From Prochlorococcus sp. AG-409-L18 (GTDB lineage: Bacteria > Cyanobacteriota > Cyanobacteriia > PCC-6307 > Cyanobiaceae): DNA of 51,495 nt. The stretch covers positions 1 through 51,495 of the forward strand of contig QCKG01000004.1 of the NCBI GenBank assembly GCA_003215535.1. The letters run 5' to 3'. Below, piece after piece: positions 1-8,360 of this stretch. The notes under the pieces are model-generated. The model did not search any database. It worked only from the letters and a program-made list of their open reading frames with translations, and was not told where the DNA came from. Positions within the stretch are counted from its first letter, which is position 1. Each line of letters opens with the position of its first letter. Position numbers and translations under genes: made by a program.

Positions 1-301
1 TACAATCTTCCCCTTATCTGTTGCCCTACTGGATACACCATGGAAAGCAGCAGCAGTGCTTGGTATGTATATCGTAATACAAAATATTGAGAGCTACTTA
101 ATTACACCGTCTGTAATGCATCATCAAGTCAAGCTATTGCCAGGCCTAACGCTTAGTGCTCAATTCGTCTTTACAATAATATTTGGGCCCATTGGATTAC
201 TTCTAGCCCTACCTTTAGCTGTTGTGATCCAAGTATTAATCAGGGAAATTGTTGTACACGATTTACTAGATCCCTGGAGAAAGAAAAGACTGGCAAGATG
301 A
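1..301 (+). CDS. AI-2E/PerM family membrane protein, C-terminal part (5' end outside window)
   Basis: The reading frame is open from the left edge, so the start lies outside the window. About 99 residues are visible, including the run that follows the proline and tryptophan of DTPWKAA. The fragment has hydrophobic segments and ends in a membrane segment (LLLALPLAVVIQVLIREIVV) followed by a basic tail, which is the usual C-terminus of AI-2E/PerM transporters. It aligns by eye with the C-terminus of the next gene, including the shared LLALPLAVV block. Its stop overlaps the next start as ATGA (298-301), so the two are probably co-translated. Family members are multi-pass inner-membrane proteins whose substrates are mostly unknown; I do not assign one. 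Confidence 0.85.
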   Translation, partial: TIFPLSVALLDTPWKAAAVLGMYIVIQNIESYLITPSVMHHQVKLLPGLTLSAQFVFTIIFGPIGLLLALPLAVVIQVLIREIVVHDLLDPWRKKRLAR

Positions 302-1299
302 ATGGCAAGAATCTATTAGTAACATTAACCTTCGTAATAATTGCACTATTAACTTGGCAACTTAGATGGGTACTACTTATATTCTTTGGAGCTATAGTTG
401 CTTCAGTTTGTCTAGACGTCTTAATACAGAAATTACAAAGTCAACTTCCATTACCTCGTACTATTGCGTTGTTAATTGTACTTTCCTTACTATTACTTTC
501 AGGAACAATAATATTTCTACTTTTGGTCCCTGAATTGATTACACAAGTAAAAGAATTAGGTAACCTTATCCCAACCTTTGTCGCAAAGATTAAATCAATT
601 ATATCAAATGAACCTCGTCTTATAGTTATTCAAGATTCAATTCCTGAACAATTTACCTGGGATAGATTGCAACCACTTGGTTCTAAGCTGATAGGATTTG
701 CAGGAGGAGCTGCTAATAGCTTTATTCAATTTTTACTTATATCTCTACTTGCTATCTTATTAGCATTGGATCCATATTCTCATAGAAAGATTATCATTTC
801 TGCAACGCCTAAGCCGTATAGAAAAATAATTTCAGAACTACTAAATGATTGCAGGGTAGCTCTTGGAGGATGGCTGACTGGCATGACAATTTCAGCTACA
901 AGTATATTCTTTCTAACTTGGGCAGGACTGACTTTATTAAAAGTACCATTAGCATTACTAAGTGCAATTGTTTGTGGTTCTCTTACTTTCCTTCCGACAA
1001 TTGGTCCCACAGCTGCCACATTACTTCCATTAGGACTTGCACTAATCATCTCTCCTGGCCTGATGTTTCAGGTATTAATCCTTCGAATAATACTTCAAAA
1101 TCTAGAAGCTTTTCTACTTACACCTTTACTACTTAGTCGCACAGTCAATCTATTACCAAGTGTTGCTCTAATGTCTCAAATAAGCTTAGGTGCATTGCTA
1201 GGTCTTCCTGGAGTACTACTAGCCTTACCCTTAGCTGTAGTTCTACAAGTAGGAGTGGAGAAAATAATTATTAAGCAGGTAATGGACGCTTGGATATAG
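298..1299 (+). CDS. AI-2E/PerM family membrane protein
   Basis: A 333-residue polytopic membrane protein. There is a hydrophobic N-terminal pair (about residues 5-35), another near 55-80, a more polar middle (about 85-140), and a hydrophobic C-terminal half ending in LLALPLAVVLQVGVEKIII. Length and layout fit the AI-2E exporter/PerM family (about 330-370 residues). The ATG overlaps the stop of the upstream paralogue by 4 nt. The two genes are tandem paralogues, most alike in their last 60 residues. Substrate is unknown; the AI-2 label comes from one E. coli member and should not be taken as the function here. Confidence 0.9.
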   Translation: MNGKNLLVTLTFVIIALLTWQLRWVLLIFFGAIVASVCLDVLIQKLQSQLPLPRTIALLIVLSLLLLSGTIIFLLLVPELITQVKELGNLIPTFVAKIKSIISNEPRLIVIQDSIPEQFTWDRLQPLGSKLIGFAGGAANSFIQFLLISLLAILLALDPYSHRKIIISATPKPYRKIISELLNDCRVALGGWLTGMTISATSIFFLTWAGLTLLKVPLALLSAIVCGSLTFLPTIGPTAATLLPLGLALIISPGLMFQVLILRIILQNLEAFLLTPLLLSRTVNLLPSVALMSQISLGALLGLPGVLLALPLAVVLQVGVEKIIIKQVMDAWI

Positions 1300-1315
1300 G
1301 AAATACCTAATTTAG

Positions 1316-1552
1316 CTACTCTCTGATGGTAGAAAAATATCGACCATATCTCTTCCATAAAGAAGGGACACAAATTAAGACTGTCACTGCAAGAGAATGA
1401 TGTTTAAGAGCAAAAAATAAAGATGTATAAGTGAAATTCTGAAAAAGCAATTGAAATTCAATCCTAAGATCCCAAATTGAAAGTAAAGTCAAAACGATTG
1501 GAACAATTCGATCTCCTATATTTCTATACTTACGGAAGGAAAAGTTAGTCAC
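1316..1552 (-). CDS. Small conserved-looking membrane protein overlapping secF
   Basis: A 78-residue ORF starting at GTG (1550-1552) that overlaps the last 8 nt of secF (GTGACTAA), consistent with translational coupling. It starts with a polar, basic segment (SFRKYRNIGDR), followed by two hydrophobic stretches (about residues 16-36 and 42-62) and a basic end. This looks like a real small two-pass or hairpin membrane protein and not a shadow: no overlapping gene lies on either strand and the composition is structured. I do not recognise a family. Position directly after secD-secF suggests co-transcription, but it does not resemble YajC, which has one N-terminal helix and a longer soluble tail. 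Confidence 0.65.
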   Translation of the reverse strand: MTNFSFRKYRNIGDRIVPIVLTLLSIWDLRIEFQLLFQNFTYTSLFFALKHHSLAVTVLICVPSLWKRYGRYFSTIRE

Positions 1553-2576
1553 TAGCGTTAATTACCTCAATATCTTTTTCTTGCGAAGTCTTACTTAATG
1601 GAGTCTCCCAAAGGCTAAGTAATGATGGTGCCAAAGCAATACTTGACCAACTTCCTACCAGGACACCTAATGCAAGAGAAACTGCAAACCAATATAGAGT
1701 AGAACCTCCAAAAAAGATTAACCCAATTAGAGGGAACAAAGTGGTCCCACTTGTGTAAAGAGTTCGCGTTAGAGTTGCAGAGACAGCTCTATCTATCTGA
1801 GCACTAAGAGGCAGAGAAGAGTCCTCTCTACTGCGCTCTCTGATTCTGTCAAAGACAACAACAGTTGCATTAACTGAATAGCCCGCAATTGTTAACAATG
1901 AAACGGCAAAAAGACTATCTACTTCAAGATATAAAAACAACCCAAACCAGGCAAATACACCACAGATAATTAACAAGTCATGAGCCAAAGCGATAAGAGC
2001 CAGAAGAGAATAACGCTTGTCATAACGAAAACTTATATAAAGTGCTATTCCACTAAAAGCAACAAAAAGGGAAATCAGACTACTTCGTAGAAGCTGCCTT
2101 CCCAAGCTTGGACCAATAGTTTCTACTGACTGGCCTCCACTTTCGAATGGACCAGCAATTGACTTCAAACCCTCTATAACTGCTTGCCCCTGAGCGGCAG
2201 TAAGAGATGGCATTCTGAGGAGTAAAGATTTAGAATCATCAAGAAGTTGAACCCTGGCACGAAAAAGATTAGGAGACTGTTTTCCTTCTTGATTAGGTAA
2301 AGAAAGTGTTCTAAGTGACTCTGAAACTGCAGAAAGGTTTAACGAATCGCATGAGCCAATACAACTTCTTTCAAGTTGTATTTGCGTACCACCTGTGAAA
2401 TCAAGACCAGGTCTCAAAGGAGCTCTAATAGAAGGATTAATCCAGGATAGAAATAAGCCCAACAAACTAATCAAGACGAACAATCCTGAAACCAACCAGA
2501 CACGTCTTCTTTGACTACAAAGTTGTAATTTCAAAGAGAGTTTTGAATTCTCCTGTGAAGGGGTAGAAGCAACCAT
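1545..2576 (-). CDS. secF: Protein translocase subunit SecF
   Basis: SecF (343 aa) works with SecD in the inner and/or thylakoid membrane, using the proton gradient to pull Sec substrates across. Visible features are an N-terminal membrane helix (about 27-46), the SecD/F signature GLDFTGG (57-63), a small periplasmic domain (about 65-150) and five C-terminal helices. The transmembrane motif reads GYSVNATVVVFDRIRE; many SecF proteins have Asp where this has Ala237. Arg271 in TRTLYTSGTTL is kept. The ATG lies 3 nt after the secD stop. Upstream are secD and pdhB on the same strand; a small membrane protein overlaps the 3' end. Confidence 0.96.
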   Translation of the reverse strand: MVASTPSQENSKLSLKLQLCSQRRRVWLVSGLFVLISLLGLFLSWINPSIRAPLRPGLDFTGGTQIQLERSCIGSCDSLNLSAVSESLRTLSLPNQEGKQSPNLFRARVQLLDDSKSLLLRMPSLTAAQGQAVIEGLKSIAGPFESGGQSVETIGPSLGRQLLRSSLISLFVAFSGIALYISFRYDKRYSLLALIALAHDLLIICGVFAWFGLFLYLEVDSLFAVSLLTIAGYSVNATVVVFDRIRERSREDSSLPLSAQIDRAVSATLTRTLYTSGTTLFPLIGLIFFGGSTLYWFAVSLALGVLVGSWSSIALAPSLLSLWETPLSKTSQEKDIEVINASD

Positions 2577-2579
2577 GGG

Positions 2580-4064
2580 TTACGTAAGAGCAGAAGGAAG
2601 CTGATGCTCAGGCAAGAAATTTGTGGGCCGTCTAAGTGACTGATATCCCATCAAAAACCTCAACAATGTGCGAGTACAACTTAATGCTGTAAACAAACTC
2701 AGCACTACACCGATCCCCAAAGTCGCTGCGAATCCCTTTACAAGTCCAGTGCCAAGAGAGAAGAGCGCTATACAACTAATCAAAGTGGTCAGATGACCAT
2801 CAACAATTGATGAGAAAGCTTGTGAAAAGCCAGTCTCAATAGAACGGATAAGAGTATTTCCACGTCTTAATTCATCCTTAACACGCTCAAAGATTAAAAC
2901 ATTCGCATCAACAGCCATCCCAATACTTAAAATGAATCCAGCGATTCCTGGCAAAGTCAAAGTTACTGGTACAAGAGAATAGATAGCAAGATTAAAAAGC
3001 ACATACAAACTCAGAGCCAAAACTGCCACCAGTCCAGCTAGTCGATAAATAAACAACATAAAGATTGCGACCAAAGCTAAGCCTGATAGAGCTGCAAATA
3101 AGCTCCTACGGATGTTCTCAGCACCTAAACTAGGACCGATGGTACGAACCTGAAGGATCTTCACTGGCAAAGGCAATGAACCTCCTCGCAATTGAACCTC
3201 TAATTCTCGTGCTGCTTCCGCACTGAAATTCCCACTAATAGTGGCAGCACCACCTGTTATTCCTGCTGCCTTAAACTGTTCTCCAACAGAAGCCTCACTA
3301 ATGGAACGGCCATCAAGGACTATTCCTAGCAATTGATTCGTTCCAGCAATAGATTTTGTTAGTTCTGCAAATTTATCAGCACCATCTTGATTAAAAGACA
3401 GCGTCACCTCCCATCCAGCAACATTTTGCTGCTGTTGCCTACCCGCAGTAATCAGATCTTTACCTGTTAAATAAGCTGGCTGAAAACGTGCAACTATTTC
3501 TTGATTAACTTTTTCAAGAATCTTCTCAAGTTGCTCTATTTCAGTACCTTCTCCAATTCGTATATCAAGTGCTTTTTGAGCAGATTCAAGTTGTCTTTTG
3601 TTAAATTCTTTATCTGAATCAGATAGCTGATTATTAACAATCTCTTCTTTATTTTCAAGGATTCTCTGTAATTCTGATCTAAGCCTCTTTAAATTCAGCA
3701 TTTCATTCTCAGTTCCGGCTATTTGAGCTCTGAATTCAAGTAAAGCTGTCTCTCCCAGAACCCTCGCAGCTCTTGCTGGATCCTGCTCCCCAGGAAGTTC
3801 CAATACAAGCTGATTAACACCAATCGTCTGCAATGTTGATTCTGCAACTCCTAAACCATTAACTCTGCGATCTAGGACTGCCTTTACAGCCTCAACCTGT
3901 TCAGATTTGACTCTTTTAATTTGCTCTGTTGGTTCAACCTCAAGAGTAAGTTGACTACCTCCACGAAGATCCAAACCCAACTGAAGTGGGAAGCTTGCAA
4001 TAACTGAACCTGCAGCAATAGCCAAAGCAAGGATCAAGGCAAACCAGCCCTGCTGACGTGCCAT
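2580..4064 (-). CDS. secD: Protein translocase subunit SecD
   Basis: SecD (494 aa) is the partner of SecF in proton-driven protein export. There is an N-terminal helix (about 7-25), the GLDLRGG signature (30-36), a long periplasmic P1 region with a Glu/Lys-rich probably coiled-coil insertion (about 120-192), the GITGGAATISG segment near 268, and six C-terminal helices. The transmembrane motif IGMAVDANVLIFERVKDEL keeps the conserved Asp386 used for proton movement in characterised SecDF. It starts with ATG 3 nt after the pdhB stop and ends 3 nt before secF, so all three are likely one transcript. Confidence 0.97.
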   Translation of the reverse strand: MARQQGWFALILALAIAAGSVIASFPLQLGLDLRGGSQLTLEVEPTEQIKRVKSEQVEAVKAVLDRRVNGLGVAESTLQTIGVNQLVLELPGEQDPARAARVLGETALLEFRAQIAGTENEMLNLKRLRSELQRILENKEEIVNNQLSDSDKEFNKRQLESAQKALDIRIGEGTEIEQLEKILEKVNQEIVARFQPAYLTGKDLITAGRQQQQNVAGWEVTLSFNQDGADKFAELTKSIAGTNQLLGIVLDGRSISEASVGEQFKAAGITGGAATISGNFSAEAARELEVQLRGGSLPLPVKILQVRTIGPSLGAENIRRSLFAALSGLALVAIFMLFIYRLAGLVAVLALSLYVLFNLAIYSLVPVTLTLPGIAGFILSIGMAVDANVLIFERVKDELRRGNTLIRSIETGFSQAFSSIVDGHLTTLISCIALFSLGTGLVKGFAATLGIGVVLSLFTALSCTRTLLRFLMGYQSLRRPTNFLPEHQLPSALT

Positions 4065-4067
4065 TAA

Positions 4068-5051
4068 TTAAAGCCCCTGACGAACAATCTTCTGAGACAT
4101 ATCTACTATTTGATGAGGCTGAATAATAGTTAGATTTTCTAAATTACCATTATATGGCGTAGGTATATCTTGACTCGAAAGACGAACCGGACGCGCATCT
4201 AATTCATCAAAACATTTTTCTGTAATTAAAGCAATCAATTCCGCACCAATTCCTCCTGTTTTCATACATTCCTCAACTACTATTACACGATGAGTCTTTT
4301 TTATTGAGCGAGTAATTGTTTCCATATCAAAAGGCTTAAGGCTTATTAAATCAATCAACTCCGCATCTATACCTTCATCTTTTAATAATTGAACTGCCTT
4401 AATACAATGATGTCGCATCCTCGAGTAAGTAATTATTGTCAAGTCTTTACCTTCGCTCACTAAATCGGCCTGATCCAACGCACAAACATAATCCCCTTTA
4501 GGCAACTCCTCACTAAGGTTATATAGAAGAACATGTTCAAAGAAAAGTACTGGATTGTTATCTCTTATTGCCGCCTTCATTAAACCCTTAGCATTTGTAG
4601 GTGTACTACAAGCAACAATTTTTATACCAGGTACAGCATGAAAATAAGCTTCCAGTCGCTGACTATGTTCAGCTCCTAGTTGACGACCAACTCCACCTGG
4701 GCCTCTAACAACCGTGGGGATCGTGAAATTCCCACCACTTGTATAACGCAGCATTCCCATGTTATTGGAAATCTGATTAAAGGCGAGCAAAAGAAATCCC
4801 ATATTCATCCCTTCAACAATTGGTCGCAAGCCCGTCATTGCGGCACCTACAGCCATTCCTGTAAAACTATTCTCAGCAATTGGAGTATCAAGCACTCTCA
4901 ATTCCCCATATTTCTCGTATAAGTCCTTAGTGACCTTGTAGGAGCCGCCATATTGGCCTACATCCTCACCAAACACACAAACGTGTGAATCTCTGGCCAT
5001 CTCTTCATCGATGGCTTCTCGGAGAGCATTAAAAAGGAGTGTCCCTGCCAC
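4068..5051 (-). CDS. pdhB: Pyruvate dehydrogenase E1 component, beta subunit
   Basis: The beta chain (327 aa) of the pyruvate dehydrogenase E1 heterotetramer, which decarboxylates pyruvate with thiamine diphosphate to feed acetyl-CoA synthesis. The N-terminal block ([18 protein letters not shown]), the conserved [18 protein letters not shown] block and the C-terminal transketolase domain with [15 protein letters not shown] are typical, and length is normal. The start is GTG at 5049-5051; no nearer in-frame ATG fits the N-terminus. The alpha chain gene is not in the window. A 13-bp imperfect palindrome occurs twice just upstream (5078-5090, 5107-5119), possibly regulatory. Confidence 0.96.
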   Translation of the reverse strand: MAGTLLFNALREAIDEEMARDSHVCVFGEDVGQYGGSYKVTKDLYEKYGELRVLDTPIAENSFTGMAVGAAMTGLRPIVEGMNMGFLLLAFNQISNNMGMLRYTSGGNFTIPTVVRGPGGVGRQLGAEHSQRLEAYFHAVPGIKIVACSTPTNAKGLMKAAIRDNNPVLFFEHVLLYNLSEELPKGDYVCALDQADLVSEGKDLTIITYSRMRHHCIKAVQLLKDEGIDAELIDLISLKPFDMETITRSIKKTHRVIVVEECMKTGGIGAELIALITEKCFDELDARPVRLSSQDIPTPYNGNLENLTIIQPHQIVDMSQKIVRQGL

Positions 5052-5077
5052 GGTCTCTATGCAATACCGGTCAAGCC

Positions 5078-5090
5078 GGCTTAATTAGCC
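5078..5090. repeat. 13-bp imperfect palindrome upstream of pdhB, copy 1
   Basis: GGCTTAATTAGCC, with GGCT/AGCC arms around TAATT. It is identical to a second copy 29 bp away (5107-5119) and lies 26 nt before the pdhB start. The pairing and symmetry suggest a binding site; no known regulator is matched. Confidence 0.5.
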
Positions 5091-5106
5091 AAACTATCTC
5101 AGACTG

Positions 5107-5119
5107 GGCTTAATTAGCC
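5107..5119. repeat. 13-bp imperfect palindrome upstream of pdhB, copy 2
   Basis: Second identical copy of GGCTTAATTAGCC. It contains the stop codon of the 31-residue membrane peptide gene (5114-5116), so coincidence with coding constraint is possible. Confidence 0.5.
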
Positions 5120-5209
5120 TCCCGCTGCAAATGTGGTCAAGAGCAATACTGAAAGCAGCATGCCTGGACTAAGCAACAAAACCAATAGGCCGAGATCATG
5201 AAGTGTCAT
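5114..5209 (-). CDS. 31-residue single-pass membrane peptide
   Basis: A short ORF of 31 residues with ATG at 5207-5209. A clear AGGAG ribosome binding site at 5216-5220 is spaced 6 nt from the start. It begins MTLHDLGLLVLLLSPG and is hydrophobic through to a small C-terminal TTFAAGG, so it is probably one transmembrane helix. Size and layout resemble the small subunits of photosynthetic or NDH complexes, but I do not match it to any of PsbM, PetN, PetM, PsaI, PsaM or Psb30 by motif. It sits between the DUF3082 gene and pdhB on the same strand. Function unknown. Confidence 0.65.
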   Translation of the reverse strand: MTLHDLGLLVLLLSPGMLLSVLLLTTFAAGG

Positions 5210-5253
5210 CGCCTTGCTCCTAGTCAGAAAGAAAAATTAAATATCTTCAAACA

Positions 5254-5610
5254 TTAGTCACCATTAGGGCCATTGCCATCAAACAGACTTCGAAAGAAGA
5301 CAAGAATCAGTCCTAATCCAATAAAAGAAAATGTAAATGTAGCCAAAAAACATGTGCCAATTGCCAGCGTTTTTAACCCAGTTGCAGCACTCTGTGCGAT
5401 TGCAGAGTTGTAATGAGGTTCGTGCAGAGTGAAATAAACCACCACCCTTTGACTCAATCCAAGGGAAAGCCAAGCAAAAAAACCACTAGTAAGAGCACCA
5501 GAAAGAAAACTCAGAGGTCCTTTAGTTGCTTCGTCTTCCTTCTGAGGGCCCAAAGCCTCTGAGATGTTGTCCTCTTCGCTTTCTAAAGGCCTTTCTTTGG
5601 GATCTGTCAT
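5254..5610 (-). CDS. DUF3082 family membrane protein
   Basis: A 118-residue protein: a charged, Glu/Lys-rich N-terminal tail (1-30), then two hydrophobic segments (about 38-58 and 83-108) separated by a loop with a run of Ala and Ser. The arrangement fits DUF3082, a family limited to cyanobacteria and plastids with no established function. Its ATG overlaps the ispE stop as ATGA (5607-5610), so it is translationally coupled to ispE. The link to isoprenoid synthesis is positional only. Confidence 0.8.
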   Translation of the reverse strand: MTDPKERPLESEEDNISEALGPQKEDEATKGPLSFLSGALTSGFFAWLSLGLSQRVVVYFTLHEPHYNSAIAQSAATGLKTLAIGTCFLATFTFSFIGLGLILVFFRSLFDGNGPNGD

Positions 5611-6560
5611 AAGCCAAGCTTTACCCCTTCAGCCCGAAAAGAACAACACCAGCTTGCCAATCCAGCAGCCTCAAATGTTTTGCGATGCAACTGCAAAGCA
5701 TTTCTAGCTCTCTCAATATCTGAATAAAGCGCAAAACAACTCGGGCCAGAGCCACTCATTGCGACAGAGAGTGCTTCCGGCAAATTGCAAAGGATGTCCA
5801 ATGCATTTTGAACGGCAGGTGTGACAGGAGCTACAACCTTTTGAAGATCATTTCGCAAAGGTGCTGGATCAGCAGCTCGCAATGGTCTCAACCAAGTCTC
5901 CTCCCTAAGATCCTGACGGCGCTGCTCAAATTCAATCTCATTTTCGAGATAGTCACACGCATTTAGTTCTCTATATCTGCCATAGGCCCATGGAGTTGAT
6001 ACACATACAGATGGGTCTTTAACAAGTAAAACAGCCATTGGATCACTTGGAACCTGAACAGGCTCCAAGTGATCCCCACGACCGAAACATAATTGAGTCC
6101 CTCCAGCCACACAAAAAGGTACATCTGACCCTAACTCTGCAGCCATATTTATTAACTTTTGCTCCGAAAGTTCAAGCCCCCAGAGACAATTAAGACCTAC
6201 CAAAGCCGCAGCCCCATCACTAGACCCCCCTGCAAGACCTGCTCCAATAGGAATGCGTTTCCGTAGATAGATAGAAGCACCTAATTCTCTAGATCCAGAT
6301 ACATTTTTCAACAGCTCTGCAGCCTTAATAATTAAATTATCGCTACCAGTAGTTAAGCTTGGATCATCCGAAATAAGATTTACAATTCCATCTTCCGTAG
6401 CAATTAATTCAAGATCATCAACGAGATCTATGCTCTGCATTACCATCGCTAGCTCATGAAATCCATCCCTTCTCAATCCAAGCACTTCTAGATGCAGATT
6501 AATCTTTGCAGGAGCTGTTACTGTCAGGCAATCTTCGAATCTAGTCATAGACATTTTCAT
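5607..6560 (-). CDS. ispE: 4-diphosphocytidyl-2-C-methyl-D-erythritol kinase
   Basis: IspE (317 aa) phosphorylates CDP-methylerythritol in the plastid-type MEP pathway that supplies carotenoids, phytol and quinone tails. GHMP-kinase features are clear: PAKINL (17-22), the ATP loop [17 protein letters not shown] (104-120) and catalytic Asp146 in GSDVPF. The C-terminal motif [11 protein letters not shown] is also present. The start could be ATG at 6560, 6554 or 6548; the first is taken. It follows rsmA by 26 nt on the same strand, a pairing common in bacteria, and overlaps the DUF3082 gene by 4 nt. Confidence 0.96.
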   Translation of the reverse strand: MKMSMTRFEDCLTVTAPAKINLHLEVLGLRRDGFHELAMVMQSIDLVDDLELIATEDGIVNLISDDPSLTTGSDNLIIKAAELLKNVSGSRELGASIYLRKRIPIGAGLAGGSSDGAAALVGLNCLWGLELSEQKLINMAAELGSDVPFCVAGGTQLCFGRGDHLEPVQVPSDPMAVLLVKDPSVCVSTPWAYGRYRELNACDYLENEIEFEQRRQDLREETWLRPLRAADPAPLRNDLQKVVAPVTPAVQNALDILCNLPEALSVAMSGSGPSCFALYSDIERARNALQLHRKTFEAAGLASWCCSFRAEGVKLGL

Positions 6561-6586
6561 AGTAAATAACTAAACATTTTCTCTGT

Positions 6587-7396
6587 TTATCCTCCTGCCA
6601 GCTTTAACCATTGTGCAGGAGATAATTCTTGAGGACGCTTATTGAGACTAATACCTGCTCTTTGTGCCAACGTTTCTAATTCTGAAAAAGAAGATAATCC
6701 TCTCAAGGTATTGCGCAACATTTTTCGTCTTGAAAGAAAAGCCGTTTTAAGCAAATCTTCGACACGATGCTCTAATTCAAGGTCCAATCTCTCTTCAGGT
6801 TTCTTTGGATCAAGAACTATCACTTGAGACTGAACCTTTGGTGATGGCTGAAAACACCTAGGAGACACCAAACACACACTTCTGCAATCAGCAAGCAACT
6901 GAAGCCGAACACTCAAAGCACTAAAACAACTCTGCCCTGGTTTTGCCAAAATCCGATCCGCAACCTCCTTTTGCAAGAGAATAACCAAACGCTGATAAAC
7001 AGCTTCAACAGGTCGCCCCAAACTACCTACTAAACGTTGTAACAAAGGACCTGTGATGTTGTAGGGGATATTGGCAACAACCTTTGTCGACGAAACCCCA
7101 TCGGGAGGCATTAGCGAAACCGACAAAACATCTCCTTCCTTAAGAGTAAACCGAGGCTGATCACAAAAACGTCTTTTCAATCCAATAACTAGATCCCTAT
7201 CCAACTCAACTGCATGAATCCCAGCCGCTTCTGAAGATAAAAGCCTTTCGGTTAGTACTCCTCGTCCAGGCCCCACCTCCAATACACGGTCATTCGAGTG
7301 CAAATCTGCTGCCGCAATGATCTTCTTTAAGACAGTCTCATCAGTCAACCAATGCTGACCAAAACGCTTACGGGCAATATGTCCAGAAAAGGTCAT
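6587..7396 (-). CDS. rsmA: 16S rRNA dimethyladenosine transferase
   Basis: RsmA/KsgA (269 aa) dimethylates two adjacent adenosines near the 3' end of 16S rRNA late in small-subunit assembly. FGQHWL at the N-terminus, the SAM-binding motif LEVGPGRG (39-46) and the catalytic NIPYN motif (109-113) are all present, followed by the C-terminal domain with RRKMLRNTL. It is the first gene of a minus-strand run with ispE and the DUF3082 gene. The 271 bp between it and the plus-strand gene at 7668 must hold divergent promoters; I see no gene there. Confidence 0.96.
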   Translation of the reverse strand: MTFSGHIARKRFGQHWLTDETVLKKIIAAADLHSNDRVLEVGPGRGVLTERLLSSEAAGIHAVELDRDLVIGLKRRFCDQPRFTLKEGDVLSVSLMPPDGVSSTKVVANIPYNITGPLLQRLVGSLGRPVEAVYQRLVILLQKEVADRILAKPGQSCFSALSVRLQLLADCRSVCLVSPRCFQPSPKVQSQVIVLDPKKPEERLDLELEHRVEDLLKTAFLSRRKMLRNTLRGLSSFSELETLAQRAGISLNKRPQELSPAQWLKLAGG

Positions 7397-7667
7397 CTTT
7401 TAACTTTGCCCGAATTTCTCTAACAAATCCACCTGTTCTACTTACAAAAATTTTGCCATAAGAGGAATCAATCCTTTCCTCTCTCATGAATGCTATTTGA
7501 TCAAAGCAAGTTAAATTCTCAATCGATACTTCTCCTTAAGTTGAACTGCCATCAAAACCAATTCGCAAAAATCACCTTTACCCCATTCCTGTTCTATTAA
7601 CAATTCGCTCCTATTCCTTCACCATGAACCAGCAGGTTTAGTCTTTACGAATCAAGCACTGTCTCTT

Positions 7668-7931
7668 ATGCGAGCCCGCCTCTTGGCCTTGGCCGCTTCA
7701 GCGATTTTATTTTTGTGTGCCTTCCAGCCATGTTGGGCAGATAGTAATCTCGTGAACCAAGATTCGACTTTAAGTAATCTCGACCTACCAGCCGCCCTTG
7801 CTGAAGATGACAGCTTCGATGATCTCCCTTTCGAGCAACTTCGCCAAGCCTTAAGAGAGGAAGTTGAACGAGATCCTCAAAGACAACTTAAACCTCGCAC
7901 TTCTAAACGCTATAACCTATTAATCCGATGA
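7668..7931 (+). CDS. Small secreted or periplasmic hypothetical protein
   Basis: 87 residues with a good Sec signal peptide: basic start (MRARL), hydrophobic core (about 5-18) and a likely cleavage after CWA (about residue 24). The mature part is acidic in its first half (LAEDDSFDDLPFEQLRQ) and basic at the end. I do not recognise a family. Its stop overlaps the next gene's start as ATGA (7928-7931), so the two are coupled. Confidence 0.7.
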   Translation: MRARLLALAASAILFLCAFQPCWADSNLVNQDSTLSNLDLPAALAEDDSFDDLPFEQLRQALREEVERDPQRQLKPRTSKRYNLLIR

Positions 7932-8326
7932 GCTTTGACCCTCATAGTTTTGAACGTCTTCGTGAACTAAGCCGTCAATTACCGCAAGAGCTTCCAATCC
8001 CTAATTCTCCCAAAAAAGCCAAAACACAAACTCGCTCTAAACGACATCCAATTGAAACTGAAGAAAACCCTCAGGATCTCTTTCATGAGTTAATGAAAGC
8101 AAGTCCAGATGGGAAGGTTCCTCAACATCTCATGAATCGTCTCAAAAGGACTGAATTAAATCAATTAGCACAAAGCAATCTCAATAACACAACCAGCAAA
8201 GTCACTAGAAGTGAAAGTAACATCAATATTTCCAGCCAAGTAAATTCAACTCAAAAGGAAGAAGAAGATAGTCTCTACCTTTCTTTTGAAAGATTGCTCC
8301 TTGAAAATGAGGAAGACGAGATTTAA
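7928..8326 (+). CDS. Hypothetical hydrophilic protein upstream of rlmH
   Basis: 132 residues, strongly hydrophilic, with no signal peptide or membrane segment. A basic stretch (about 28-45: KKAKTQTRSKRH) is followed by an Asp/Pro-containing middle, a Ser/Asn-rich low-complexity part (about 78-108) and a very acidic C-terminus. It is probably largely disordered. It is coupled to the upstream secreted protein by a 4-nt overlap and lies 34 nt before rlmH. No family recognised. Confidence 0.7.
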   Translation: MSFDPHSFERLRELSRQLPQELPIPNSPKKAKTQTRSKRHPIETEENPQDLFHELMKASPDGKVPQHLMNRLKRTELNQLAQSNLNNTTSKVTRSESNINISSQVNSTQKEEEDSLYLSFERLLLENEEDEI

Positions 8327-8360
8327 TCGCCTTAAATCCAATCTCTAACTCTTCATCCTT

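Noticed and set aside
849-1136. 95-codon plus-strand ORF inside the AI-2E gene
   Set aside because: It is an alternative frame of a clear membrane protein gene, with many Ser/Thr/Cys and no conserved feature.
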